Below, piece after piece: positions 18,335 to 28,006 of a DNA stretch of 64,000 nucleotides. The stretch spans positions 1-64,000 of the forward strand of contig NZ_BAFV01000119.1 of the NCBI RefSeq assembly GCF_000308515.1, written 5' to 3'. The translations under genes were made by a program, and so were the position numbers. Below the pieces are notes generated by a model. It was not told the origin of the DNA. It did not search any database and saw only the letters and a program-made list of their open reading frames with translations. The DNA comes from Nocardia carnea NBRC 14403 (lineage in GTDB: Bacteria; Actinomycetota; Actinomycetes; Mycobacteriales; Mycobacteriaceae). Positions within the stretch are counted from its first letter, which is position 1; each line of letters starts with the position of its first letter.

Positions 18335-19138
18335 TTATTCGGTCGGCGGCGGAAGCAGCTTCTTCGCCGAGGCCCGCGCCTCCAGCAGCAGTTCGGCCCG
18401 GTTGTGCCCGCTGTTCTTCTCGGCGACCGCCTCGAACTGCTTCACCACCACGACGGGGCCGTTGGCCAGATTCGCCAGACCCTGCGCCGCGACATCGCGG
18501 GGTTCGGAGACCGTCAGGCCGGGCCGGTCCATCTTCAGGCCCGCCCGGTCCATGGCGGGCGTGCGGGTGAGCCCCAGCACGAGCTCCAGGACATCGACGT
18601 CGTGATCCTTCATCTCGAGCCACAGCCCTTCGGCGAAGATGCGGCCGAACGATTTCACCGCCGAGTAGACACTGATCTGGGCCGATCCCAGATAGCCGCT
18701 GAGCGAACCCACCAGCAGGATTCCGCCGCGGCGCCGTTCCTTCATGGGCGCGCCGAAATGCTGCACCAGTTTCAACTGTGCGGTGATGTTCAGATCGATA
18801 ACGGCCTGGAAACGTTCGAGGTCTCCGGTCACGAATTCGTGACCGTAGGTGTTGGCGCCCGCGTTGTAGATGAACAAACCGACGACGAGATCGTCGGTGG
18901 CCTCCCGGATACGGTCGAAAGCATCGGCGGCGCACAGGTCGACCGATAACGTACGCACCTCGGCGCCATGCGCGCGGCAGGCCTCGGCGGTCGCCTCCAG
19001 CGGTTCCGGTTTACGCGCCAGCAGTACCAGGTTCATCCCCTGCTCGGCGAGCTGGACCGCGAACTCGGCACCGACGCCTTCGGAGCCGCCCGCGATAACG
19101 GCCCACGGCCCGTACTTCTGCATATCCACGTGTTTCAC
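18335..19138 (-). CDS. SDR-family oxidoreductase
   Basis: A 267-residue short-chain dehydrogenase with cofactor motif AGGSEGVGAEFA and LLARKPEPLEA, whose Arg suggests NADP(H). NAG is present (YNAGANTYG), Ser lies in LVGSLSGYLG and the catalytic pair in YSAVKSFG. The C-terminus is longer than in the FabG type and ends in a Lys/Pro-rich tail. It lies 55 bases before the SDR gene at 18279 on the same strand, so the two dehydrogenases likely serve successive or opposite steps of one pathway. Confidence 0.85.
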   Translation of the reverse strand: MKHVDMQKYGPWAVIAGGSEGVGAEFAVQLAEQGMNLVLLARKPEPLEATAEACRAHGAEVRTLSVDLCAADAFDRIREATDDLVVGLFIYNAGANTYGHEFVTGDLERFQAVIDLNITAQLKLVQHFGAPMKERRRGGILLVGSLSGYLGSAQISVYSAVKSFGRIFAEGLWLEMKDHDVDVLELVLGLTRTPAMDRAGLKMDRPGLTVSEPRDVAAQGLANLANGPVVVVKQFEAVAEKNSGHNRAELLLEARASAKKLLPPPTE

Positions 19139-19310
19139 TCCTCGTTCTGACCCGATGCCGGGCTCATATCTCGCCGATCCGGGTCGGCGAATCCCGGCAG
19201 AACCGATTTCCGAGGCTAGAGTCGGCGGCCGGATTCGCGTTGCCGACTCCCACTGAATGGATTTGCAGCCGCCTGACCTGTGCAGGAAGGCCGTGGTGAA
19301 TTCGCCCGGC

Positions 19311-19841
19311 TCAGGGTTGAGGGGAGCGCGTGGCCGCCACCCTCGCCCATACCTCCGGGTCGGTGCGGGGCCCGCCCGGAGTGTTCGCGCCGTAGCGCTC
19401 GATCTCGGCCGAAAGGTCGAGCGGCGCGGTCATCGAGGCGCCGCGCAGTGCTTCCTCGACGTGCTCGTCGGGTACGAGCCAGCACACCTCGAACTCGATA
19501 CCGTCGGGGTCGCGGCCGTACAGCGCCTTGGTCGACCCGTGGTCGCCCGCACCGGTCAACGCCCCGGCGTCGGCCAGACCCTGCCGGGCCGCCGAGAGTT
19601 CGGACAGCGTGTCGACCTCCCATGCCACGTGATACAGCCCGACCGATCCGGGGGCCGGGACGGCCGCGCCCCGGGATTCGAACAAGCCGAGATCGTGGTC
19701 GTTGGCCGAGCCCGCGTGCCGTAGGAACGCGCCGCCGGGGAACCCGCCGGGAAGCCGCTGGAACCCGAGCACCTGCTCGTAGAAGTCGAGACTGCGCGCG
19801 AGGTCCGAGACGTACAGGACGACATGGTTGATTCCGCGCAT
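19311..19841 (-). CDS. VOC-family extradiol-dioxygenase-like protein
   Basis: A 176-residue vicinal-oxygen-chelate protein resembling the catalytic domain of catechol-2,3-dioxygenases. Candidate metal ligands are in register: His6 (INHVVLYVSD), His71 (LYHVAWEV) and Glu118 (DPDGIEFEV). It could cleave a catechol or act as a related metal enzyme. ATG 19841 has AGGAGGT upstream; the open frame before it is discarded. A gap of 172 bases separates it from the downstream SDR gene. The ligands are read by eye; the reaction is inferred. Confidence 0.8.
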   Translation of the reverse strand: MRGINHVVLYVSDLARSLDFYEQVLGFQRLPGGFPGGAFLRHAGSANDHDLGLFESRGAAVPAPGSVGLYHVAWEVDTLSELSAARQGLADAGALTGAGDHGSTKALYGRDPDGIEFEVCWLVPDEHVEEALRGASMTAPLDLSAEIERYGANTPGGPRTDPEVWARVAATRSPQP

Positions 19842-20205
19842 ATCCGGTGGACCTCCTCGGCCGTCGGTTTCGTCCGCCAGGCCGCCCACGGCGGTGACGG
19901 AACACATCACCCACCATCATGCTCCGCTCGGCCGGCGCTATCGCAGTCCCTCCCGGCGACCGGAACACCGTCGGGCCGGTCGCGGCGCGTATGCGCTCGT
20001 CACGCCGGGGCACCGCCATCGCTGCGCACCATCCGGCGCCGCGGACCGGTGACGCAGCGCTGTTCGAGGCTGTCCATACCGCCGGAAAAAGTTCCACTCA
20101 CCGGTAAGCGGCGAGACAGCGCGATCGTCCGGCCGATACGTTCCGGAGTTGTCCACCGGATTGCCGGCTGTTTCGGGCCCGGTGGATCGGATTCGAAGGA
20201 GGCTC
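19842..20205. other. Intergenic region between divergent VOC and thioesterase genes
   Basis: No gene is supportable; open frames on both strands are shadows. It should contain the promoters of the minus-strand VOC/SDR/SnoaL operon and of the thioesterase gene. No strong palindrome was found. Confidence 0.4.
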
Positions 20206-20733
20206 ATGATTTCGGCGGACGCAATACCACTCGACCAGGTGCCGCAGGGCCCGGTCACGTCCTTCCGCTGCCGGGTCGAGGATTCCTGGATCGACTTCAA
20301 CGACCATATGAACGCCATGTACTACGGCATCATCGTGTACCGGGGCCAGTCGAAGTTCAGCGCGCTCATCGGGATGGGCGGCGACTACGTCGATCGGACC
20401 GGCCTGGGGAAGGTCGTGGTCCAGTCGTCGCTGAGTTACGAGCGGGAGGTACGCCGCGCAGACGAGCTCGAGATCCGTTCCTGGCTGCTGGGTTCCGACG
20501 AGAAGCGGATCCACGTCCTGCACGAGGTGTTCAGCCGGGACACGCAGCGCCGAGTCGCGGTCAGTGAGCAACTGGACCTGCATTTCGACCTCGCGTCTCG
20601 ACGCTCCTCCCCCATGTCGGCCGAGCAGCGGCACTACCTGACGGAGTTCGGCCGGATTCAGGCCGCGGCCGGGCTTCCCGACGGAATCGGCCGTACGGTG
20701 CGCGGACCGCAAGCGCACTCCTCACTCACCTGA
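20206..20733 (+). CDS. Hotdog-fold acyl-CoA thioesterase
   Basis: A 175-residue 4HBT-type thioesterase. The active-site region DFNDHMNAMYYG shows the D-x-x-x-H-M-N pattern of this class, followed by a long helix and the antiparallel sheet (VVVQSSLSYEREVRRADELEIRSW). It hydrolyses an acyl-CoA to free acid and CoA. ATG 20206 has GGAGG just upstream; the frame is open to 20149 but that part is unlike the family. It stands alone on the plus strand, convergent with the porin genes. The closest relatives act on betainyl- or hydroxybenzoyl-CoA type substrates. Confidence 0.82.
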   Translation: MISADAIPLDQVPQGPVTSFRCRVEDSWIDFNDHMNAMYYGIIVYRGQSKFSALIGMGGDYVDRTGLGKVVVQSSLSYEREVRRADELEIRSWLLGSDEKRIHVLHEVFSRDTQRRVAVSEQLDLHFDLASRRSSPMSAEQRHYLTEFGRIQAAAGLPDGIGRTVRGPQAHSSLT

Positions 20734-20783
20734 CAGCGGGGAACGACCCGCGTCGATGCGCTGGGTCGACCGTCACCTCGGAG

Positions 20784-20813
20784 CCCGAGTCCCACCGTTC
20801 GGCAGGACTCGGG
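20784..20813. terminator. Hairpin terminator between thioesterase and porin
   Basis: Perfect arms CCCGAGTCC / GGACTCGGG with a 12-base loop, between the convergent thioesterase (stop 20733) and MspA (stop 20825) genes. Confidence 0.5.
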
Positions 20814-20824
20814 TTCCGGCTGGT

Positions 20825-21478
20825 TCAGCCGAGGCTGAACGGCTGTCCCCAGACGGTGACGATCTCCTTGGCGGTCGCGGTTTCGACCTCCACCTCGGTG
20901 AATGCCCTGGCCTGCGCATAGCCCGCGCACCCCGAGAGCCCGATGGTGCTGTTGTGCCAGCTCACGCTGCCGCTGGTACCGGCGATCGAGGAGAAGGGCC
21001 GATGCGATTCGGAACCGAAGGCATCGGGGGCTTCCAGGTCCAGCAGGTAGAACTTCTTCGCCTGCCCCGGTCCCAGACTCAGGTTTCCACCGAGGCTGCC
21101 GCCGGCCGACTGGTTCTCGCCCGTCGAATCCGTGCTGTAGTTCGCGCCGCTGTTGGCTCCGCCGCCGGCGATATTGACCTGGCAGCCGACCACATAGCCG
21201 GGTTTGATCTTCGAGCGCGCCGGCGTGGACAGTTCGACCTGGGCACTGGCCGACACCCAGGCATTGCGGTGCAGCGGGGTGGCGCCCATCGACGGGCTGA
21301 TAGTGGCCGATTCGCCGACGATGCGCAGCGTGACAGCGGTGCCGTCACCGAGGGTTTCGGTGACCGCTGCCCCGGGCAGCGGTACGAAGGTATCGGCGCC
21401 GGCGGTACCGGTGGCCAGCAACCCCACCGATGCGGCCGCCACGAATGTAGCGCGGACGAGTTTCTTGGGATCAATCAT
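20825..21478 (-). CDS. MspA-family porin
   Basis: A 217-residue exported protein. A Lys-containing n-region and hydrophobic core (VRATFVAAASVGLLATGTAGA) precede the predicted cleavage before DTFVPLPG, the usual mature start of MspA porins. The ISPSMGATPLHRNAWVSA segment and Gly/Asn-rich middle are family hallmarks. Two Cys (VGCQVNIAG, SGCAGYAQA) could form a disulfide. It would form an octameric channel in the mycolate outer membrane for small hydrophilic solutes. It is in tandem with a second MspA gene 63 bases upstream. Confidence 0.9.
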   Translation of the reverse strand: MIDPKKLVRATFVAAASVGLLATGTAGADTFVPLPGAAVTETLGDGTAVTLRIVGESATISPSMGATPLHRNAWVSASAQVELSTPARSKIKPGYVVGCQVNIAGGGANSGANYSTDSTGENQSAGGSLGGNLSLGPGQAKKFYLLDLEAPDAFGSESHRPFSSIAGTSGSVSWHNSTIGLSGCAGYAQARAFTEVEVETATAKEIVTVWGQPFSLG

Positions 21479-21541
21479 CGGTAAAACCTCTCCGGGTTCA
21501 TAACTTGTCGAGAAGACGAGCGGTCGGAAATCGGGCCGTGC

Positions 21542-22219
21542 TCATCCGATACTGAACGGCGCCCCGTAGAGGGTGGTCTTCGAGTAGTGGTCGCCGATGA
21601 TTTCCACGACCGTGTAGGCCCGGGCCTGTGCGTAACCGCCGCAACCCTGGATCTCTATTTCGAAATCCCGGTATCCGACGCTGTAGACACCCGGCTGGAG
21701 AATATCCTTGAAACCGACCCGGACGAATTCGACCTCACCCGGGCCGAGCTGGATTCCGGCCGAACCGCTCAACCCGCCGCCGTTGGTGCTGACATTTCCG
21801 GAAAGCCCCGCCGAGATCGCGCTGTCGCCGATGCTGACCTGGCAGCCGACGATATAGCCGGTGTTCACCTGGGAAGCGCCGTGGGTCGACGAATTGTTCG
21901 TACCCGGCATATCGGCCGGTGTCGAATAGGGACCCGGGCGTTCGACGGTCGGCGTATGGGTGACATCGGCCGTGACCGTGCCGGATACCCACACCACCCG
22001 TCCCACACCGTTGGCGGCCATCGACGGGGAGATCACGGCATGTTCGGCCGTCCGGCTGATCGTCGCCCCGGGGGCGGCCTGATGGCCGTCGGGTAGCGGT
22101 ACGAAGGTATCGGCCGTGGCGTGGCCGGCGGCCAGCATTCCGACGGCCGCGAATACCGCACTTACTCCACCCAGGCGCAGACCACAGGCATACGGGTGGC
22201 GGGGGACGTTTGCTTTCAT
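21542..22219 (-). CDS. MspA-family porin
   Basis: A 225-residue MspA-type porin with a signal peptide ending near GHATA, before DTFVPLPDG. It shares ISPSMAANGVGRVVWVSG, YIVGCQVSIG and GCGGYAQARAYTVVEI with its neighbour, so the pair arose by tandem duplication. ATG 22219 is chosen because it begins the signal peptide and has AGGG upstream; the frame is open to 22507 without a plausible leader. It is the first gene of the two-porin unit. Corresponding cysteines are retained. Confidence 0.9.
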   Translation of the reverse strand: MKANVPRHPYACGLRLGGVSAVFAAVGMLAAGHATADTFVPLPDGHQAAPGATISRTAEHAVISPSMAANGVGRVVWVSGTVTADVTHTPTVERPGPYSTPADMPGTNNSSTHGASQVNTGYIVGCQVSIGDSAISAGLSGNVSTNGGGLSGSAGIQLGPGEVEFVRVGFKDILQPGVYSVGYRDFEIEIQGCGGYAQARAYTVVEIIGDHYSKTTLYGAPFSIG

Positions 22220-22954
22220 CTGTTGACCCTCATCTCGATCGAAAGCGGGCATGCCGATACCGGCACTGTTTCCGGAATATCGCCGGAAGGATATGGACAG
22301 GCCACTACGCCGAATATCGCGCGATTGTTCGACCAATGAGCACGTTGAATTACCCGGACAGCACAAACCCGGGACGGCGAAGTGGTTCCGGTCAGCCGAG
22401 CGGATACATTCGGTGACCGGCGCAATGAATGCGGCGCTACCGCCACGCCGATTGTCAGGGTGTGGCGTTATGCCGCCGCCCGGAATTCCGGACGGCGGGG
22501 AGGACACCGCAACTACTCGGCTATAAGGGGTGGGTTGCGGTCATGACGTTCCCTTCTTCTTCCTCCGCTGGCCGCCCGGCGCGGATATATGCGCCGAATG
22601 CGGAGGTTCGCGGCCACCGGCCCGCTGTTCCCCGCCGGCCGTTTCCGAGGCCGGCGCAACAGCACGGACCGGTCGCCCCGTAGCGGTCGGCAACCGTGTG
22701 TCTCGACCGGCGCGGACACCGGCCCCGCGCGGTGCAGACCGCTTCGGGGACCGGTGCATTCCGGGCGATTCGATGTCGACCGTAAGCCGCCGCCGTAAAA
22801 GAGACCATCGCCACTCCCGCTCAGCGAGAATCGCATTGGTGCCGGGGGTTCCGCGGCGTCGTTGCCGCACTGCTCTACCGCCCGGCTCGGTCGTCCGGAT
22901 CGCCGGCACCGAAGAGACGCACACCGGCACGAACACCGGCGGAAGGAATCGGCG
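22220..22954. other. Long intergenic region upstream of the porin pair
   Basis: No gene is supported in these 735 bases; all frames lack motifs and ribosome-binding sites. The most regular structure is a 22-bp palindrome with one mismatch at 22475-22496, centred on CCGGAATTCCGG. It lies about 260 bases upstream of the porin start and could be an operator or RNA hairpin. The right side simply follows the stop of the next minus-strand gene. Confidence 0.4.
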
Positions 22955-24037
22955 TCAGAGCTTGAACCGCCCGGCGAAGCTGCGCAGCGGCAGGTCCGCA
23001 CTGGTGATGATGCCCGGCCGGGCCGCGACCACGGACCGCAGCGAGTGCAGTGCGGGCATACCGGTGACGGTCATGCCGATGGAGGCGAAACTTGCGGGGT
23101 CGGACAGGTCGACCCCCTTGCGGGGGAAGACCATATGTTTGCTGTAGATACTGGGATCGCCGGTGATCTGGGTGATGTAGCAACCCTTGATCTTCCACGC
23201 CGGGTCGGTATGCGGGGTCATCTGCCATTCGAGATGTGATTCGACCCGTGGTACGCCGTCGACGAGGCCCTGGTACTTGATGTAGTTGGCGCCGAGCGAC
23301 CCCTTGGGCAGGAAATACCAGCCGAGATCGACATCTTCGGTGCAGGCGCCCAGTTCGTAACCGAAGGTGACCTCGTCGAGTTCCAGGCCGAACGCGTCGG
23401 CCATGAGATACACCGAATCGGCGAATACCGCGGTGTATTTGTGCAGCGATTCCGGAATGGTCGGATCGTCGACCGGGCGGCCGTAGCCGACGGCCTTCCA
23501 GGTGTCGACGGAATGGTGGCAAGAGACGTCGACCGATTCGGTCACGGTGACGTTCTCGATCTCGGCGACATCCGCGCTGTGCACGATCCCGAGGATCTGG
23601 GCCAGGCCCGGGTTCATCCCGGTGCCGTAGAACGTCGCGTTACCGCGTTCGCAGGCGGCGGCGATGACCTCGCTGACCTTGCGGCCGGAGGGATGCGGGT
23701 GGTTGGTGTCGCGGTGGTAACCGGTGATCCAGTCCGCCGTGGTCACCACGTTGATCCCTGCTTCGAGGACCTTCTCGTAAAGGTCTTCGTCCGGGAAGAC
23801 GCCGTGGAAGGTGAGCACATCGGGCCCGGCGGCGATGATCTCCTCGACCGTCCCGGTGGCGGTCACGCCGATCGGTTCGATACCCACGATCTCGCCGGCG
23901 TCGCGGCCGATCTTCTCCGGGGTGTAGCAGTGCAGCCCGACGAGTTCGAGGTCGGGATGGTTGCTGATCCGGCCGATCATCTCGGTGCCGAGATTGCCGG
24001 TCGCTACCTGGAATACCCGGATCTTGTCGGTGCTCAT
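22955..24037 (-). CDS. Dihydrodipicolinate-reductase / diaminopentanoate-dehydrogenase-like protein
   Basis: A 360-residue NAD(P)-binding protein. The N-terminal Rossmann segment VFQVATGNLGTEMIGRI and the following VLTFHGVFPDEDLYEKVL match the dihydrodipicolinate reductase / 2,4-diaminopentanoate dehydrogenase superfamily. Mycobacterial homologues are usually annotated only as DapB-like and are not lysine-biosynthesis enzymes. It follows the KshA-like Rieske gene by 45 bases on the same strand, so it may reduce or oxidise an intermediate of that pathway. The reaction is unknown. Confidence 0.75.
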   Translation of the reverse strand: MSTDKIRVFQVATGNLGTEMIGRISNHPDLELVGLHCYTPEKIGRDAGEIVGIEPIGVTATGTVEEIIAAGPDVLTFHGVFPDEDLYEKVLEAGINVVTTADWITGYHRDTNHPHPSGRKVSEVIAAACERGNATFYGTGMNPGLAQILGIVHSADVAEIENVTVTESVDVSCHHSVDTWKAVGYGRPVDDPTIPESLHKYTAVFADSVYLMADAFGLELDEVTFGYELGACTEDVDLGWYFLPKGSLGANYIKYQGLVDGVPRVESHLEWQMTPHTDPAWKIKGCYITQITGDPSIYSKHMVFPRKGVDLSDPASFASIGMTVTGMPALHSLRSVVAARPGIITSADLPLRSFAGRFKL

Positions 24038-24082
24038 AGGGGGCCTTTCGGTCTGGCGAGGGTGACTATTCGAGCGGGCTGG

Positions 24083-25132
24083 TTACGACGGGTCGTTCGC
24101 GGGCCGGACGGCACCGCTGTACTGCCGGTGCGGATCCGCGCCGGCCGGACCGCCGTCGGGGTAGAACTGCCGCGCCCATTCCCGTAGCGCCGTGAACCCC
24201 TGGTACTCCTTGCGGGACAGTGCGGGCGGATCCGAATAGCGCTGGTGTGCCCAGATCTCGATATCGGCCTCGAACTGCTCGATGACGAAATCTGCCATCG
24301 TCTTCCCGTACCGGCCGATCTCCGGGGAATCATCTCCCGGTTTGCGGCCGATCCACACTGTGAAGCGGATATCGGAGGTGTATTCGTCCACCGGCGTCAC
24401 CGCCGGCATGGTGCGGTTGTCGACCATGCCCCAGCTTTTGGTGATCGAACATCCCAGCCCCGCGTTGATCGATTCGACGCCGCTGTTGACCTGGTCCGCG
24501 GCCACCGATTCGTCGAAGGCGATGGTGAAATCCACGTAGGAGACCGGGCCGGAGAAATCGTGCCGGGTGAACTCCGGGACGAACGGGGTCTTGTGCACGA
24601 ACTTGAAATGCGCGAAATCGACACCGTTCTCCATGACGTACTGGGGATGCATCTCCAGCCCCGTCCGGAACAGGGTCGCCGCGGGGACCGGCGGGTAGTA
24701 ATCGGCGGCGGTGTGATCGTCACCGAAGGCGGTGAACATATCCGGCACCTCGAAGTGCGGCGGTCGTCCCTCGATATCGAACCAGATCCACACCGCCTCG
24801 TTGCGTTCCACCACGGGGTAGGTGCGGATCCGGCGACCCTTGTTCGGATGGCTCTCGTACGGGATGCAGACATTGCGTCCCTCGCGGTTCCACTCCCACC
24901 CGTGGAAGGGGCATACCAGGTTCTCGCCCTCCACCCGGCCGCCGTATCCGAGATGGGCGCCGAGGTGTTCACAGTAGGCGTCGAATACCGCGACCCGGCC
25001 GGATGCCGAACGCCAGGCCACCATCTCGCGGCCGAAGTACTTCATCTTGTGCACCGCACCGGTGGTGATCTCATTGCACCAGGCCACCTGGAACCAGCCC
25101 GTCGGCTCCATCGACAGCGGCGGTTTCGCCAT
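24083..25132 (-). CDS. KshA-like Rieske oxygenase, terminal oxygenase
   Basis: A 349-residue Rieske non-heme iron oxygenase. The [2Fe-2S] ligands are Cys54, His56, Cys74 and His77 (C-x-H-x17-C-x2-H). Mononuclear iron ligands are visible in NGVDFAHFKFVH (Asp172 bridging, His175, His180). The length and absence of a beta subunit resemble 3-ketosteroid 9-alpha-hydroxylase KshA. ATG 25132 with GGAGGG upstream is the real start, although the frame is open to 25825. No reductase gene is adjacent, so electrons must come from elsewhere. A divergent TetR gene starts 142 bases away and is the likely regulator. Confidence 0.87.
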   Translation of the reverse strand: MAKPPLSMEPTGWFQVAWCNEITTGAVHKMKYFGREMVAWRSASGRVAVFDAYCEHLGAHLGYGGRVEGENLVCPFHGWEWNREGRNVCIPYESHPNKGRRIRTYPVVERNEAVWIWFDIEGRPPHFEVPDMFTAFGDDHTAADYYPPVPAATLFRTGLEMHPQYVMENGVDFAHFKFVHKTPFVPEFTRHDFSGPVSYVDFTIAFDESVAADQVNSGVESINAGLGCSITKSWGMVDNRTMPAVTPVDEYTSDIRFTVWIGRKPGDDSPEIGRYGKTMADFVIEQFEADIEIWAHQRYSDPPALSRKEYQGFTALREWARQFYPDGGPAGADPHRQYSGAVRPANDPS

Positions 25133-25193
25133 CTGAACCCTCCACGCCTTCGTGAGCTGCCCGGATCGGCCGATCCGGCCACGCGCCCACCGA

Positions 25194-25209
25194 TGGTAGA
25201 ATCCTCTAC
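25194..25209. promoter_or_regulatory. Small inverted repeat in Rieske/TetR promoter region
   Basis: GTAGA-ATCC-TCTAC forms a short inverted repeat between the divergent Rieske and TetR genes. GGTAGAATC recurs at about 25259-25267, where TAGAAT is the likely -10 hexamer of the TetR gene. It could be a weak TetR operator; the arms are only 5 bp. Confidence 0.3.
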
Positions 25210-25274
25210 GAAAGAATACAAGAGGGCTATGTGAAACTCGGGGATCCGGCTCGCCACCGGTAGAATCGCTGCTC

Positions 25275-25892
25275 GTGACGGAAACGGCGGCAGGTGAACG
25301 GCGCGCCAACAGGCGCGGAATCCAGTCTCGGGAGAGCATGCTCGAGGCCGCGATCGTCTCGCTGGCCACCGGCGATCCCGCCGCCGTCTCCGGTAACCGC
25401 ATCGCCCGCGATATCGGCGCGACCTGGGGCGTGATCAAGTACCAGTTCGGCGATATCGACGGCCTGTGGGCGGCGGTGCTGCGACGCACCGCGGACAAAC
25501 GCGGTGATCTGCCCGCCGGCATCAAACCGGACGGCACCCTGCACGAGCGGGTCGCCGCCATGATCACCGCCATGGCCCGCGGTCTGCGCAGCCGGGAATC
25601 CCTGGCGATCGAAACCCTGCGCGCCGCCCTCCCCCGCGACCACGCCGAACTCGAACGCGATTTCCCGCTCACCGCCGCCGAACTGGCCTCCTGGAAACCG
25701 CACTGGGATACCGCCTGCCAGAAGGCATTCGCCGACCTCGATCTGGACCCGGCCAAGATTCGCAAGGTGGCCGCCCTCATCCCCGCCGCGATGCGCGGGA
25801 TCACCTCCGAACGCACCCTGGGCACCTACGGCGACCTCGACGACGCCCTCGACGCCCTGATCGGCGGGATCGTCGCCTACCTGGAGGCGTGA
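25275..25892 (+). CDS. TetR-family transcriptional regulator
   Basis: A 205-residue regulator with an N-terminal helix-turn-helix of somewhat unusual sequence (SGNRIARDIGATWGVIKYQFGDIDGLW) and a helical ligand domain. GTG 25275 follows TAGAAT (25261-25266) by eight bases and has no ribosome-binding site, pointing to a leaderless mRNA. It is divergent from the Rieske operon and 121 bases upstream of the acyl-CoA dehydrogenase gene on the same strand. It could control both. Confidence 0.82.
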   Translation: MTETAAGERRANRRGIQSRESMLEAAIVSLATGDPAAVSGNRIARDIGATWGVIKYQFGDIDGLWAAVLRRTADKRGDLPAGIKPDGTLHERVAAMITAMARGLRSRESLAIETLRAALPRDHAELERDFPLTAAELASWKPHWDTACQKAFADLDLDPAKIRKVAALIPAAMRGITSERTLGTYGDLDDALDALIGGIVAYLEA

Positions 25893-26013
25893 AACGAACC
25901 GTCGACCGGAACCGTCGGTCTCGCCGAATCCGCCGACAAGAAGCTCGCCCGCAATCCACACTGACCGCTGTGCGCCCCACGCGTCACACCCGACATCCGG
26001 CAGAGGAGTATCG

Positions 26014-27219
26014 ATGGCCGCCGACAGCGCAGCGGTACAGGTTTCGCAGGTGTCCGCCGAGGACTTCGCCGATATCCTGGCCCAGACCCGCGAGTTCGTC
26101 CGCGATGCGGTCGTACCGCGCGAACAGGAAATCGCCGATACCGACCGTATTCCCGACGATATCCGCCGCGCGGCCGCCGATATGGGCCTGTTCGGGTACG
26201 CCATCCCGCAGGAATGGGGCGGGCTCGGCCTGAACCTCGCCCAGGATGTCGAACTGGCTCTCGAGTTCGGATACACGACCCTGGCGTTCCGGTCCATGTT
26301 CGGCACCAACAACGGCATCGCCGGACAGGTACTGGTCAACTACGGCACGGAGGAACAGAAGCGGGCGTGGCTGGCGCGGATCGCCTCCGGCGAGGTGGTG
26401 GCCTCCTTCGCGCTCACCGAACCCGGCGCGGGCTCCGACCCGGCCGGGCTGCGCACCAAGGCCGGGCGCGACGGCGACGAGTGGGTGATCGACGGCGAGA
26501 AGCGTTTCATCACCAATGCGCCCGTGGCCGACCTGTTCGTGGTCTTCGCCCGCACCCGGCCCGCCGACGCCGACGGTCCCGGTATCGCGGTATTCCTCGT
26601 GCCCGCCGCGACACCGGGCGTGGAGATCGGGCCGAAGGATCGCACAATGGGCCAGGAGGGCGCTTGGACTTCCGACGTGCGGTTCACCGGCGTACGGGTG
26701 CCGGCGTCGGCGCTGGTAGGCGGCAGCGAAGACGTCGGCTACCGGGCGGCGATGGTGTCGCTGGCCCGGGGCCGGGTGCATATCGCCGCGCTCGCCGTCG
26801 GCTCGGCGCAACGGGCGCTCGACGAATCGGTCCGCTACGCCGCCACGGCGACCCAGGGCGGCACCCCGATCGGCGATTTCCAGCTGGTCCAGGCCATGAT
26901 CGCCGATCAGCACACCGGTGTGGTCGCCGGGCGCGCCCTGGTCCGCGATATCGCCGCCCGCTACGTCTCCGGGGAGGACCGCCGGGTGGGTCCGTCGGCG
27001 GCGAAACTGTACTGCACCGAAATGGCGGGCACGGTGGCGGACCTGGCGGTGCAGATCCACGGCGGCACCGGCTATATGCGTGATGTGGCGGTCGAACGGA
27101 TCTACCGCGAAGTGCGCCTGCTGCGCCTGTACGAGGGCACCAGCGAAATCCAGCGCCTCATCATCGGCGGGCGGCTGGTCGGACAAGCCGAACGGGAGGC
27201 GAACGGCGGGCAGCACTGA
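26014..27219 (+). CDS. Acyl-CoA dehydrogenase
   Basis: A 401-residue flavoprotein with the family's three-domain layout. [18 protein letters not shown] is the FAD/substrate segment, [12 protein letters not shown] and [16 protein letters not shown] are the C-terminal signatures, and the Glu of YEGTSEIQ lies at the usual catalytic-base position of some subgroups. It oxidises an acyl-CoA to the enoyl-CoA with electrons going to ETF. GAGGAG precedes ATG 26014. It is first in an operon with an SDR and a (now truncated) thiolase, a near-complete beta-oxidation set. Confidence 0.9.
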   Translation: MAADSAAVQVSQVSAEDFADILAQTREFVRDAVVPREQEIADTDRIPDDIRRAAADMGLFGYAIPQEWGGLGLNLAQDVELALEFGYTTLAFRSMFGTNNGIAGQVLVNYGTEEQKRAWLARIASGEVVASFALTEPGAGSDPAGLRTKAGRDGDEWVIDGEKRFITNAPVADLFVVFARTRPADADGPGIAVFLVPAATPGVEIGPKDRTMGQEGAWTSDVRFTGVRVPASALVGGSEDVGYRAAMVSLARGRVHIAALAVGSAQRALDESVRYAATATQGGTPIGDFQLVQAMIADQHTGVVAGRALVRDIAARYVSGEDRRVGPSAAKLYCTEMAGTVADLAVQIHGGTGYMRDVAVERIYREVRLLRLYEGTSEIQRLIIGGRLVGQAEREANGGQH

Positions 27220-27268
27220 ACGTTCGGCCCACACATTTCTTCTCGCACACTATGGATCGGAGCTGAGT

Positions 27269-28006
27269 ATGGGCTTGCTGGAAGGGCGGGTGGCCGCGGT
27301 CACCGGCGCCGCGCAGGGCATCGGATTACAGATCGCCCGCACCTTCGTCGCGGAGGGCGCGCGGGTCGCCCTCGGCGATATCGACGATGCGGCCGGAGCT
27401 GCCGCGGTGGCCGAACTCGGTGGCGAATCGGTGGCCCGCTACACCCACTGCGATGTGCGTGACGCCGCCCGAGTGGAGGCGTTGCTCGATACGGCCGAGC
27501 AGTTCGGGCCGATCGGTGTGTTCGTCAACAACGCCGGCATCACCCGCGACGCCACCATGCGCAAGATGACCGAAACCGATTTCGACGATGTGATCGCCAT
27601 CCATCTCAAGGGCACCTGGAACGGCACCCGGGCCGCTGCCTCCCGGATGCGCGAACACGGCCGCGGCGCCATCGTCAATATCTCCTCCCTCTCCGGCAAG
27701 ATCGGCCTGCCCGGCCAGACGAACTATTCGGCCGCCAAGGCCGGGATCGTCGGGCTCACCAAGGCCGCGGCAAAGGAAGTGGCGTTCAAGAACGTGCGCG
27801 TCAACGCGGTGCAGCCGGGCCTCATCCGCACCGCCATGACCGAGGCCATGCCGCAGAAGGTCTGGGCTCAGAAAATGGCCGAGATCCCGCTCGCACGAGC
27901 GGGTGAGCCGAACGAGGTCGCCGATGTGGTGTTGTTCCTGGCCTCCGACCTGTCGTCCTATATGACCGGAACCGTTCTGGAGGTCACCGGTGGAAGGTTC
28001 ATGTGA
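27269..28006 (+). CDS. FabG-type SDR (3-hydroxyacyl-CoA / 3-oxoacyl reductase-like)
   Basis: A 245-residue SDR with [20 protein letters not shown] and YSAAKAG motifs and the C-terminal [20 protein letters not shown], the FabG pattern. In this operon it probably oxidises a 3-hydroxyacyl-CoA after acyl-CoA dehydrogenation and hydration. The start is internal to a longer open frame; ATG 27269 starts the domain, 49 bases after the dehydrogenase stop. Its stop overlaps the thiolase start (TGATG), indicating translational coupling. Confidence 0.88.
   Translation: MGLLEGRVAAVTGAAQGIGLQIARTFVAEGARVALGDIDDAAGAAAVAELGGESVARYTHCDVRDAARVEALLDTAEQFGPIGVFVNNAGITRDATMRKMTETDFDDVIAIHLKGTWNGTRAAASRMREHGRGAIVNISSLSGKIGLPGQTNYSAAKAGIVGLTKAAAKEVAFKNVRVNAVQPGLIRTAMTEAMPQKVWAQKMAEIPLARAGEPNEVADVVLFLASDLSSYMTGTVLEVTGGRFM

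Noticed and set aside
22475-22496. Near-perfect palindrome as a porin operator
   Set aside because: The symmetry around CCGGAATTCCGG is real, but it is 256 bases from the porin start and could equally be a chance GC-rich palindrome; kept only as a remark.
25133-25825. Upstream extension of the Rieske oxygenase frame
   Set aside because: It is antisense to the TetR gene at 25275-25892; the Rieske family N-terminus and a GGAGGG site place the start at 25132.
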